Assembly (NCBI GenBank): GCA_020747015.1
Contig: JAGTJM010000018.1
Coordinates: forward strand, 372,001-436,000
Direction: 5' to 3'
From: Pyrenochaeta sp. MPI-SDFR-AT-0127
Lineage: Eukaryota > Ascomycota > Dothideomycetes > Pleosporales > Cucurbitariaceae
Length of the DNA stretch: 64,000 bases
The position numbers were made by a program, and so were the translations under genes. Of the stretch, positions 33,692-44,678 are shown piece by piece. The notes beneath the pieces are model-generated. The model did no database searches, was not told where the DNA came from, and saw only the letters and a list, made by a program, of their open reading frames with translations. How positions within the stretch are numbered: the first letter of the stretch is position 1; each line of letters starts with the position of its first letter.

Positions 33692-35841
33692 ATGAGTTTG
33701 AGTAGGAAATCCTACCAATTCGCTTTGAAGTCGGAGGAGTGCGAGCTGTTCCGGTTACTGCGAGCGGAAGAGGACTTGTTTTGGCGCCTCGCATCAGCAG
33801 ACGACCCTAAACTGTGGGTGCTTACACAATCTCTACATACAAATGGCTGACACGATGCAGCAAGCAAACTTTGGCAGTCTCCGTTAACGCTGGGCGCCGC
33901 CATCTTGGCAGCTATGATATTGACGGCACGCAGATAATCCTTAAATTTGCGGGTGTTGGGGCTGCAGTCGGCCGCCAGTTGTTAGCTGAGCAAGAGCCCT
34001 GTGAAGAACTGGACAGTGCAAAGGACGATTCGCATTTGGATCGTCACAATCCATTTTCGGGAGTCCAGACACAGCATTCCGTGAAAGATGTGGCCGAACA
34101 CGATACTGATCACAGGTATCTCGCTTGGGATCTTGTTAGGTCTCACGTGAAAGATACTATATTCACTATCGGCAACGACGATATGAGTCCTGAGTGCGAA
34201 AATCGCCTACGAAGCTTGTTCCCGGGTGTGGTCATTGTGAGGAGCCTCTCTGAATTGCACAACAAGCCTGAGCAATGGCCAAATAACGGGAAGAAGCCAA
34301 AGGGGATCAAGACGATGAACATTGAGCTTGAGGAGAATGAAATAACAGAGAATCCTGGCCTGGAAGGTGAGATTCGACAATTATTTCCATGGGCATTGAT
34401 AAAAATCGTTCCCGAGCCTGAAAGTTCAAAGAACCATATAATACCCGCCCTTGAGAATGGTGCATCTGGTACTCAAAATCTCGACCCTGTCAAGCATCTT
34501 GGTGATCTTTTTCGCTACACTACTGAACCACCTAAGGAGGGAGATTTCGGCTTTGAGTGCCTCGCCACTGAAGATTGGGACACCCTTTCGCATGAAAGGA
34601 AATCAAATGTGGCTCATGCAAGGTTGATTCACGGCCGATATGGCACGCTTGTAAATGGAGGTAGATGCAGCCATTGTGAAGAGCATGATTACGAGTGCAA
34701 GGCGTACCCTAATCAGCTCAGCAAGATTTCACAAATGATTCTAGGACATGCGTGCCATAGATGCCGTTTAATGAGCACTGTATGTGACTTGCCTGTCGCC
34801 GCAACAGATTGCAAAGAGCAGACCTACGCGACACCAACAGCAAGCACCAGCCTTGATGCGCGAAACACAATGGCTGTACCCACCAAAGAAATGACAAATC
34901 CATTGTCTACAGCCACCACACAGAAACCTCGCTCATATTCCTGGACTTCTATGACTAATTCGGATACCATAACCCAGGCCACGATTGCTAATGCTCCGAT
35001 TGCTGGTGATGCTATAGAGCGGGCTTCTTTAAATGATCAAACTGTTTCCATGGAGCAACACGGATCCACTGGCTTCTCTAGTGGTGTTTCGATACGAAGT
35101 TTGGCTGCAAATATTGGCCTCCAACTTCCTAGTCAAGTTTTATCCGACCTTGACTCGATGTGCATACAGTGGCAAAAAGATCGAGAAGTAAGACCATACG
35201 CCCCACGGCGGCTCAGACTGCAGCAATATTACAGCAATCTTATCAACCTCTACGTGCTCGCCAACTCTGAGAAGGAGATGTCACTAGCGTACGCAATTTT
35301 GCTAAGATTCCAGACTACAAATTACAACTTCACTGGTAATCTTCCTGAGATTGGAATCGTTGTTCATGCCTTCCAACACCTTCCGCCTGATTCTCCACTT
35401 TGCCGATGGCTCGCTATCTTATACGCTTTCCTCTGGGGAACTGAGCATTACGGGAACTATCAGGATCTAATGGAGCAGCACCCCAACCTAGATCACGCCG
35501 CTCTCGCTAAGCTTCTATATGCTGTAGCATACATCAGAGATCCATTGACCATGGGTCACGACATCGCCGTGCTTAATCGCTGGTGTGAGGTACATGACCA
35601 TCATGGAGGAAGTGATAACGACAAGCTTCTTTGCAATACATTACGATCAACAGTTAAATTTGATCTGAAGGAAGCGCAAGAGAAAGAAAACACGCGAATA
35701 TTGAAGGAAGCACGTCGTAACATCAAACAACTCGCTGCTACAAGTGAGACGAGAATTTTGAGTTCTTCAAAGAAAGGCAAAGGGAGAGCAGAGGACTCAC
35801 CAGCGCGTACCATCAAGAAGAGCAAAAAAACTGGAGATTAA
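33692..35841 (+). CDS. large unknown protein with a zinc-cluster-like Cys motif
   Basis: Two exons predicted: 33692-33817 and 33865-35841, 700 aa. The 47-nt intron (GTGCTT...CAAG) contains a CTGAC branch site; it links an ATG-started exon (MSLSRKSYQFALKSEECELF) to the long frame, which otherwise has only a GTG start. Residues about 310-349 hold six Cys as C-x2-C-x6-C-x18-C-x2-C-x6-C (CSHCEEHDYEC and CHRCRLMSTVC), like a Zn2Cys6 binuclear cluster but with a longer central loop. The C-terminal region (about 500-640) is helical with PPDSPLCRWLAILYAFLWG, resembling the C-terminal parts of some fungal BTB-type proteins. It ends in a basic KKGKGR...KKSKK tail, a likely nuclear signal. Function unknown; a DNA- or chromatin-associated role is only a guess. 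Confidence 0.68.
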
Positions 35842-36321
35842 TTGTTATAGTGTAGCTGCAGAACATTCATTAGCAGACAAGGATTACATGGCTTCATTCA
35901 CTATGAAGGCCACCTGCAAGCATGCGCCGTAGTTCAACAAGCAAAGATGAGAAAGCTGAGGTATGTAGAGTACGAGAATTCTGAATTATAGGCTGATTAG
36001 GGTAGACTTAGCAATGGGGAGCAATATTTGGGGTGCCGGCTGTAAACAATCGAGAGAGTATATATTGTCATACCAAAAACGAAAATCACAGCGAAGCTTG
36101 AAGATGTGCAGCGTACGTGGAATACTTGTCCACGTAAGAAGGAGTGATATTAGCTAGAAAGCTTCTATAAACTGATAACCCTAAATTCAAACGAATGTGA
36201 TGAAGTGAGTTTCTGAAGATGACCCGAATCGCTATGCATATAACCAAAACACAAAATCAAAAGCTCCATCAACGCGTCTATAGTGTCCGTCGACCTCTAG
36301 CCCCTAGTATTCTATGACTCT
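35842..36321. other. convergent intergenic 480 bp
   Basis: Lies between two genes that converge. AT-rich 3' regions; no gene or repeat seen. Confidence 0.5.
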
Positions 36322-36717
36322 TTACAACTCGCACTGGAAGGTGAAGTTGGTGACATCAGTCTCGACGGCAGCGTCGGGGTTGTTGTCAAGGTTGGCGAAA
36401 GTGACCTGGTCGTTCAGGCGGAAGACGTTGCCGGTCGCCGGGTCGGTGAAAATGCAGAGAACAGCGCCACCGACTGGGTTAATGTTCTGCGCAGATGTCG
36501 CGATGACACGACCCTCCTTGACGAGAGGGCTCCAGGAGAAAAGCCAGCCAAGAGTGACTGGTTCACCGTTGACGAGAACAGAGCGGGCGGCGTTGGCACC
36601 GGTAATGTCGTTGCTCAAGGAAAAGGTGAAGTACTGAGGCTCCTGGCGAGCCAAGAGAGCAGGGGCCGCAAGAGCGGAGGCGAAGAGGGTAGCGATGGTA
36701 GCGATGGAGCCCTTCAT
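36322..36717 (-). CDS. small secreted protein, 131 aa
   Basis: Starts at ATG 36717 (MKGSIATIATLFASALAAPA), a clear signal peptide with cleavage near Ala17-Ala18 and a possible LLAR processing site. The mature ~112 residues are beta-rich with only two Cys (VLCIFT and the near-terminal FQCEL), likely one disulfide. Features: YFTFSLSNDITGANAARSVLVNGEPVTLG and a C-terminal NFTFQCEL. This type of small secreted protein is common in Pleosporales, but I do not recognise a named family. Single exon; the upstream leader is G/T-rich on the plus strand (C/A-rich on the coding strand). It could be a cell-wall protein or an effector-like protein; nothing in the sequence decides. Confidence 0.8.
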   Translation of the reverse strand: MKGSIATIATLFASALAAPALLARQEPQYFTFSLSNDITGANAARSVLVNGEPVTLGWLFSWSPLVKEGRVIATSAQNINPVGGAVLCIFTDPATGNVFRLNDQVTFANLDNNPDAAVETDVTNFTFQCEL

Positions 36718-39281
36718 TGTGAGAGTTGGTGGTTTTTGTTTGGTTGGTTTTTGTGAGAAGAGGGGATTATGATTATTGGTGGAAGTGAATGTCAAAAGGA
36801 GACAATGGAAAATAGAGAAGATAGGAGATAATTGGAAAGTTGTTGTTGTAGTTTTTGTGCTGTGTGATGAGCCTTCATTTGGTCGCAGAATTCATCTCAA
36901 CTTATACCTCGAACACTTCTTAGGCCCGCGATACTGCTCACGATGGTCTCTTCCAGCAATGCCTCGATGTCACCTCGCAAGCAGCGGTGTCCCACGCCCG
37001 AAAGTCACTCAGCCATCGTCATCATCATCTCTAAGTGCCTCAAAGCGATGAGTGCTCCGGGTTTCTCACCTACGATCTTACTCTTGCCGTGCTTTGGCAC
37101 TTTTGTCAGAACTCATATTAGCAATAACAGTCAGGCAAGCGGTCAAGCGAGCAAGTGATCCAGCTGAGCAAGATAAGCACGCTGACACCACAAGCCCAGT
37201 TTGTGACCTTCTCCCGCAGTTCACCCGATGCAGTTAGCGTTCTGACAGCAACGCTGCGAGCATTTACGCTCAGCCACTGCCACATCTGGTGCTGCGTGAG
37301 GGCTTGTCTCATTGGCGAAAGAGGCGAACAACACATGGTAGCTATTTTTACATGCTGACAGTGCTTGGCTTTCACTAAATCTCGCCCGAATTCCACTTAA
37401 GACTACCAAAGATCGTTTCAAAGTAAGCTGCGGGGTAGGGCGCTCCAGAAAAAGTGGGGGCTGAGAGCTGAGAGAATTTCGCATTCGGATGCTTTTCGTC
37501 GCAGCCTATCATTGCTGGAGTGCTAACTATATGCCTCCACGAAAGTCGTGGCGGTCTCAGAGTAGGCTTAGCGGATGCTGCGCCGACCAAGTCGAGAACA
37601 TGGCCTATGAGCAACTGCTACGTTAGGATGTCGACGTTTGGTGTACTGGACTGTTCCAGCAAGACGCTAATGGCCCTCCCCACGGTCCTCCCCACGGCCC
37701 ATCATGGCCTAGAAAGGGTTGTAAATTTGGATGGTAGGCGTTTGCAAGTCTCTAGTGTTCAAGTATGCAATATATCGTCATAGTCGCCTCAATCAATAGT
37801 TCCGCATGCAAAACCCCACCTTGTCAGTGCTACAGACGTCTTACGCCTAGCATCATCCCCGCACAAGATGCCCTGGGCTACTTGTCGAAAGAGTTGTTGT
37901 TGCACGGGAGTTGAGAATGACTGGGAGCATCTCGTATAGCGAGCGCCAACGGGCTTGCATCTTTGAAGTTTCAGACACAACATCTCAGCTGAATCAGTAC
38001 GAAAATTTCTTCTGTCGAGCAATCTAATTCAGCCAAACCAAGGGACGACCTGCAATAGCTTCCTGGTCCTTTGTTCTACGGCTATTGCTTTTCCGCGATA
38101 TAGGTCAAGTGCACATGAGATCGGAAGCCTTGATCATACGACAACGCAGGCTGTGCCGTAATTATAGTAAATCGCATCAACGGGATGATTCGCCCAACTC
38201 AAATTTGGGTCACTCTCGTGCTTTCCATAAAATCCGATCGAATAGGAGTGATACAGTACAGCGCTTTGATGAAATGATCAGCCTTGAATCTTGGTGTCTG
38301 GGCTGTCTCTCAGCCTTTGATCGGTGACAGTGCTCCACAATCACGAAGGTCTTCAACGACCAGGTGCTTGCATACAGATGGGCTATCCATGTGTCACCCT
38401 CGTAACTCAGCCCTAAAGCTAAACGAAGATTAACCCTCGCGTACCTGGCGATCACAGTCAAGTTAAAGGACATCGTGAGAAGTTGCGCTACTCCATTCGT
38501 ATCCACCATGCAATCAACAACCCGGAACAAGTGTACCGTATCTTAGTTGACAGCTCGCTACCGAGCCACCTCCTTTCGTAAATAATAACCAATGTTGAAG
38601 CGGAAATTACCGTTGACATTGTGTTTCCGAAACTGCAGCTGTGATTTGATATACGAGAAAATCGGTGTCAATCGACCCGCTATTATTGTAGGCCCCAAAT
38701 TCTCAAATTTCGAAGACAAAATGGAACTCCAGGACACCACATCGGAAATTGTTGTTGCGAGAAAGGGCTTATATCTTGAAGATATGAACGATCTACTACT
38801 ATGGCTGATGATGATGATGTGGTCACTGGCTGCTCAACATTGTATCTCCTTTGAAATCAGAAGGCAAGGCTTCATCTACTGCCCCCAAATTAGACCCACA
38901 AGCGGAAGCGGGCTGAGCGGGCATGTTGAAAGCCTTTCCTAGCTTGTTGTTTGTCATTGTAAGGTTCTGCTTGTTCTTCACCGGACGCAACAATATTGGG
39001 CTGCACATGGTATGGCTTGTTGGCTCCACTGACGAGCCTTCTAGAGTTCTGTTCTTTCAGCTACAACGGTGAGGTCAAAAGCCTCCGTATTGGTGGCCCC
39101 TTCGATCGTGATTATCGTTGGTCCCCAGTTAATTGCGGGATCAAAAGTTCGGGTCGTCGCATACGATGGCTGCGATCTTCCCCTCTCCAACGGTCCCTTT
39201 GGATACGAAGGAGTCTGCAGCATTCCTTCAGCTGTCTAAATTTATATCTTTGGATTTTCAAGGCTGTGTGAGGTGAAGAAA
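36718..39281. other. intergenic 2.6 kb
   Basis: Promoter of the minus-strand secreted protein on the left, promoter of the DUF4360 gene on the right. In between, short frames only. No RNA gene or repeat identified. Confidence 0.45.
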
Positions 39282-39287
39282 TATAAA
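39282..39287 (+). promoter_or_regulatory. TATA box of the DUF4360 gene
   Basis: TATAAA within aatataaaggg, 122 bp before the ATG at 39409. Confidence 0.5.
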
Positions 39288-39408
39288 GGGAGTGGTACAT
39301 GTCGAGGAAAAGAAGTATCAGCATCATCGAACAGTATCTTGAAAGCACAAGCAAGCAATCAGTCTGCCATATCTTCAAACCACCAATCGTTCTATCAAGA
39401 CCTTCATC

Positions 39409-40206
39409 ATGCGCTTCTTTATTACCACCCTTCTCGCTGCCCTTGCCATTGCCTCTCCCATTGTGGAGTATGTCGAACGTGGTAATGCGCCTGATCCAAA
39501 GGAAATCCGCATCAAGTGTACGTTCTATAGCTTTCTTCTTCATCCTAAATCATACATACCACATAGATCATCCGCCACTCACAATTTTTCTCTATGTTCT
39601 TCCTACTGAGACAACATTAGCTGTCAGCGTCTTCGGCACCGGCTGCCCTCCTGGCTCGGTCGATGGCTCAATCGGCGAGGATGGCACCCTTCTCGCGCTC
39701 ACTTATGTGGGCTATGAAGCCGCCACCGGCCCCGGAATGAAGGTCACCGACGCACGCAAGTTCTGCAATGTGCGCGTTGGTCTCGACTACCCTGCTGGAT
39801 GGTCATACACTGTAGCCAAGACCATAATCAGGGGTAACGTGAATGTTCCGAAGAAATGTAGCGCAAAGTTGAGTGCGCTGTACTTCTTCAGTGGAAGTAG
39901 CGATGATGTAGGTGCCTATTTACTCAATAAGTCAACATCCTGGTTCGAGAGCATGAAGCTAATATGGTGGTTTGGCAGGCTCAATGCTCGGTCACTTTCA
40001 ATGGTCCCGTAGATAAGCGGTACAAGGAGGAGACTTCTGTCGACACCTTTGTGTGGTCCAAGTGCGGTGTGAAGGGCAAGGAAGGACCGCTATTCAATAT
40101 CAATTCTGATGCTCGCGTTACCTGCAAGGAGGCTGCCGTCCTCGGTGTCGATACCACAGACACTAAGTTTGAATTGAAATTGCTGCTTCAGTGGAAGAAG
40201 TGCTAG
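39409..40206 (+). CDS. secreted DUF4360-family protein
   Basis: Three exons: 39409-39517, 39621-39907, 39979-40206; 207 aa, usual for the family. Signal peptide MRFFITTLLAALAIASPI. The mature protein shows the DUF4360 layout: SVFGTGCPPGSVDGSIGEDG, then a TLLALTYVGYEAATGPGM strand, FCNVRVGLDYPAGWSYTVAK, IIRGNVNVPKKCSAKLSALY, YFFSG, and after the last intron AQCSVTFNGPVD, VWSKCG and a terminal LLQWKKC. Conserved Cys pairs suggest a disulfide-stabilised beta-sandwich. Function of the family is unknown; members are abundant in fungal secretomes. The exon-2 donor (GATGAT/GTAGGT) and the acceptor at 39978 were chosen because they keep the domain in frame. Confidence 0.9.
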
Positions 40207-41517
40207 GCTACAACGCAAGCCTGAATGCACCAAGGAGCAGTTACAGGGGGATGAAAGGAGCGGGCGTGTGCGCAGGGAAGGTGCGAGGACATGTAGTGAT
40301 TGGATGCGATGTGTCATATGCGAGCTAAGATTAGGACATTCCTTAACCAACCGGATAGCAGTTTGAATTTTACTGATTTTAGTGGAAACAATCTCCAATC
40401 GCAATTTCTGCATTTTTTTCTATCCTGATGATTTGGCACATACGTGCCAACAGGCACCAATCACCTTTACCTTTTAGGGTGCTTAGCGTTTGCCTGTCCG
40501 TTGCGCTGATGCATGATGTGTGAACCTAACCAATGACCTTTCAGCTGAGTGGAACTCGTAAAACTCCCGCCCAAGAGCTAATTTCATAGGTTGAACAAAG
40601 CCTCTTCATCATTCCATGTCTCGATTAGGCTTAAGATGCCGGATGCATCCCAACCCGAGAGATGCGAAATATTCTTGTTTCCCTGCATCGCCACTGCAAG
40701 TATCACTTTCTCCTTACTATCTTGGAAACTACCCTCATACTATTCATTGTTGACTACAGTGTTCTGGAACATATCTGCAAGTTTTCAAGATGGCAGATGG
40801 CGTAACTCTTCCGTCACCCTACGTGAATGTCAATCTGACGATCGGCACACATATTGTTCCCCTTTTCATGTTCAGGTACATAGAAATAAACATAAGGTCC
40901 ATATATGCGAACATTTGATTAACTTGATGCGCATATACAGCTGAGTGGATCACTTCTTGGTAAACCTAGTGTGCGGTGTTAACAGTATTCTCGGTCTCGA
41001 TTCAAGATCCATGCATCATATTCGTACTGATTAGCAGCATTGATCATTATCTGATACACATATGTCCAGCAACTGTTATACATCAGATTGTTCGAGATGT
41101 GTGATGAACTCCATGAGCCTTTTGTCTGCACTAGCACCGCACCTCGAGCTACGGGAGAAATGCTCCAAGAAATTGTAGATGCCACAGAAGATTAAGGCTG
41201 TCAGAGAATGCAATCAGGTCTACTTTCAGTGTTTATAGAAGCATTTCTTAGATCAAGTAACTCGATGAGGAGAGAAAAACGAGTGCTGGATAATAGCCAA
41301 CTTGAGCTTCGCAACCCACCTTTGTTGGAACACGGCAGAGTGCGAACAGCATGGATAATAAGGGGGATGTATCATAACAAGAGGACAAAAGTTGGATGCG
41401 TGGTTAAATTTCAAGCACAAGTGCTTCCCTGTATGTACTGCATCAGATATTTACAAAGCCAACAAAGTCATCGTCCTTTCCATAAGACTCAAAGTCCATG
41501 CCAGTGCATCTGCACTC
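40207..41517. other. intergenic 1.3 kb
   Basis: Convergent 3' regions of two secreted-protein genes. No gene, RNA or repeat recognised. Confidence 0.5.
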
Positions 41518-41958
41518 CTAAGACGGAGGTGCGGCAGGCAAGCCAGTTGGCACAGGGAAGCCTCCGCTGGGGAAACCGCCTGTTGGAACGGGGAAGCCAG
41601 CTAATGTGAAGTCAGATAAGTTTTCAATACAAAACTGGAGAAGGACTTACAAAAGCCACCGCTAGGGAATCCAGGGAAGCCACCAGTAGGGCGAGGTCCA
41701 CCAGAAGGGCGGGGGCCACCAGTAGGGCGCGGACCACCGGTAGGACGGGGGCCACCAGAATGTTGAGGGCCTCCACTAGGAAAGCCTGGGAACCCTCCGG
41801 TCGGGAGTGCTGGAGCGCCGCCTGAGTGTGATGGCAATTGACGTTCGACGATAGGAGCGGCGAAGGCACTTGTTGATGTTAGCAACGTACGCTGTGAAGT
41901 ATCGTAAGCATTCAGGGGCGTACCCAGCGGCCATAATAGCGAGGATTGAAAGCTTCAT
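41518..41958 (-). CDS. secreted Gly/Pro-rich repeat protein
   Basis: Three exons: 41958-41924, 41868-41651, 41600-41518; introns 55 and 50 nt, GT-AG; 111 aa. The signal peptide (MKLSILAIMAAGAFAAP) is split by intron 1, followed by a VERQLP segment. The rest is a repeat region: GGFPGFPSGG at both ends of a central tandem GGPRPT/GGPRPS array (four copies), then GGFPVPTGGFPSGG in the last exon and a terminal PAAPPS. There is no Cys in the mature part, so the protein is probably unstructured and may associate with the cell wall or substrate. Each exon encodes the same kind of motif, suggesting growth by internal duplication. A TATAAAAG box lies 117 bp upstream. No named family recognised. Confidence 0.85.
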
Positions 41959-42074
41959 GATGAACGTTGAGTAGAGAACAGAAGAACGTATGGGATATGA
42001 AGAATGTACTGGAGCGGTGAAGATCGATGCGAGACTTGCTTGCTGATATCGACTTCAATTTCAACTTCGACTTG

Positions 42075-42082
42075 CTTTTATA
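42075..42082 (-). promoter_or_regulatory. TATA box of the Gly/Pro repeat gene
   Basis: TATAAAAG on the minus strand, 117 bp before the ATG at 41958. A near-canonical match, implying strong regulated expression. Confidence 0.6.
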
Positions 42083-43618
42083 TCTATATGCTCAACTACT
42101 TGTGCTACCCACATGCTTAAGAATATGCAGACCTGACGAGCAACGTCAGCGCAATCTACAAGCGCTGTAAAACTTTTCAACAGAGCGCGGGATGTAAATG
42201 AGTCTCAATATCCCTTCAAACAACTCCACTTCTGAAAAGAAATTAGAACAGGAAGGAATTGAACTGGAAGTATTCCGGGCCTCGTCGGATGTAGTCGCCA
42301 ATCTGCATGTTGAGAAGGCGTGACGATATGCGGGGAAGTTATATCAGGGACAGCATCATCTATCCTTCGCAATAGCCCGGTTCAACAGGGCATCAAGCTC
42401 TAGATTAGTGGAGGCGAGAATCCTATAGCCGCATCCAAGGTAAAGTCTGGGACGCTTTCATATCGACTATCGAATGGTAACGCTCAGAGGGGACCAGCAA
42501 GCTAGACCTCCCCACGTCATAACAATCTGAAGGCTCAGGCACGTGTGTAATGAGCGCGGAGAATAAGGGATTGATGCACGTCCACCGATGGTTCGTGTAG
42601 CAAGCTTCGGGTAGGACCGACCTGAAACATGATTGCCATATTGGGCATTGGGTGTACGCGGTCCTTCCTCGGTCAGAGACATGGGATTTAGCCATCGATT
42701 ATGCCGGTCTTCAAGGAGTTCAACGGCACTTCTGTCGGCTTCTAGACTTGAGCGTTGATGAAAGAGGTGATGCTAATGACTATCAATCAGTAGTGTCGTT
42801 TGAAGTCATTCGAGTCTATGGAGAAAAGGTGGTTCTTAGGTGTATTCAAGGTTTTAGGGCAAGACAAAATGCCACAATAAATCTCTGCACAAGCGATACA
42901 CCTCAACAGTTTCATGCAGGAGCTACAGCAGCAGCAGCAGCAGCAGCATGTTAGTTTCTAGCTGCGTATAGGAGATTGAGATAAACCATACTTTGCGTGA
43001 CATTGCACCACCAAATCCGCGCATGACGGGGAAGACGTGCGATTGTGCAATCAGGTCATGTACTCTAAACAGAGCATGCCTACTCTGCTATGAGGACGCG
43101 TCAGGTACAGATTGATATGTCGTTGCAATAAGCTTATATATACGACACTGGCAAGGAAATGCCGCAAGCTAATGCTGTGGCTGGCTAGTTTATAAAAGCC
43201 AGTGATCTTTGCCGGCCCGCTCTTGCATTATGCTCCTTTTGAACGCCAATCAGTCTGGGGTACTATGATTGCATCCGTTCAACATTCCCACGCTGGGATG
43301 GAGAAAGCGGAGAAAGCATCCAGTACAGGACAAGGAGGCTGCAAAGAGGTGACAGATGAATGACGAAAGCTGCGCAATATTAGAGGCACCGAGGAGGAAA
43401 GGGTGACTGGCATGCGTCCACCAGCGGAGCACGTCTAGTTGGCGAATCCTAACGGGCTCGAAGATTTCGAGTAGAGTGACAACGAGTGATAGATTGTCGC
43501 TTCCATTTCATGACTGGATGGATCGCAATCGACGAAGCTCTAATTTATTAGGAAGAAGTATTTCTTGGGTATCAATGGTGGCCTCGCAATAATGCGGTGC
43601 CGGAGTATGATTTGCGCT
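42083..43618. other. intergenic 1.5 kb
   Basis: No recognised gene. A 100-codon plus-strand frame (42652-42954) ends in a poly-Ala run produced by the CAG repeat and resembles nothing known. Confidence 0.45.
42926..42948 (+). repeat. CAG microsatellite
   Basis: (CAG)7 plus CA; non-coding as far as I can tell. Confidence 0.8.
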
Positions 43619-44236
43619 TCAGTCATCGTCTTCAATGACCAGGCCAATCTCCTCTGTATTCTTGACCTCCCCACCCTCGTTCTCCTCTGTGTCACCCTCC
43701 TTGCCCGCTTTCAGCCCATTGATATTTGGCACCAACTTCTTCTTCTTCTCTTTATCCTCTGCAGCAGGTGTGCCTTCCCGCTCGCTATCTCCGCCCTTCC
43801 CTCCCTTCTTCGCTTTTTCCTTCCTCAGTCTAGCTTTCTCCCTCTTTAAACGATTCTTCTCCGTCTTCTCTTTGTCCTTTTTCTCCAACTCCTCCTTGCG
43901 CTTAGCAAATTCCTTTTCATCCTCCTCCTTCTTGACCTCTTCGTCCATCATGCGTAGCCGCTCATACTCGCGTCGCCGGCTGGCTTTGTACACATGGAAC
44001 TCGCCACTTCCTGCGCCAGCACTTGAGCCCTGAACATTGGCGACAATTTCTGGTGGTAAGGCAGAGTTCTTGGAGAGACTGGAGCCTGGAATATGGATGT
44101 CGCGATCGGGCTTTGCGAACAGGGCATCCACTTGCGAGGCTTGTGCTGTGCGGGGGGTGAGGGCTCGCTTTTTGGTGGGCCGCTTGGAGCGCGGGTCTGC
44201 GGATGTGGGTATTGATTCTGGAATTGGCTCGGACAT
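43619..44236 (-). CDS. PRKRIP1 / DUF1168 family protein
   Basis: 205 aa, single exon, ATG at 44236 (MSEPIPESIP). Hallmark of the family is SGEFHVYKASRRREYERL at about residues 80-97, followed by a long Lys/Glu-rich helix (about 98-160) and a basic KKGGKGG segment. The C terminus is acidic (EEIGLVIEDDD). PRKRIP1 is a nuclear double-stranded-RNA-binding protein that sits in the catalytic spliceosome and bridges U2 and U6; that role is known in animals and inferred here. Near the N terminus are basic stretches (KRPTKKRA) that can serve as nuclear signals. It is divergent from the histidine phosphatase gene across 442 bp. Confidence 0.87.
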   Translation of the reverse strand: MSEPIPESIPTSADPRSKRPTKKRALTPRTAQASQVDALFAKPDRDIHIPGSSLSKNSALPPEIVANVQGSSAGAGSGEFHVYKASRRREYERLRMMDEEVKKEEDEKEFAKRKEELEKKDKEKTEKNRLKREKARLRKEKAKKGGKGGDSEREGTPAAEDKEKKKKLVPNINGLKAGKEGDTEENEGGEVKNTEEIGLVIEDDD

Positions 44237-44678
44237 TGTGGTGATGGCAAAGGGTGAGTCGCGCGCGTGGCAGAGGCGGATAGGCGGATCGCCCAGATCT
44301 AGTGAGGCGGTGGTCAGGCGGTGCACAAGGCGTTCACGTGAGGCGACTTGGATGGCGTGGAGAGCGCAGGACGGGCTCAGCTATGTAGCACCGTGTAGAA
44401 AGTGACAGACGACGGTTACCAAGCAACTTTCTTTGGGCGATGACGCGCTAAGTTTCGCGTCCCTCGCTACGGCGGGGCAGATGATCTACTTGTGCCGGCC
44501 AATTCGCCATTGCGTTGGCGCTTCAGCTGCAGATGAAACGCCGTTTCTCGCACTCTCCCTGCGTTTGCGCTTTAGATTTTGTCTGCTGTATTGAAGACCC
44601 TCGTCGTTGTCTTGCTGGCGATATACAATAAATTCTATACAAACTCCAGTACAATACACCCCGCCGTTCCACTTCACA
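44237..44678. promoter_or_regulatory. divergent promoter, PRKRIP1 / histidine phosphatase
   Basis: 442 bp between two start codons. It contains a ggccaattcg (CCAAT-type) word near 44497. No TATA box is obvious. Confidence 0.45.
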
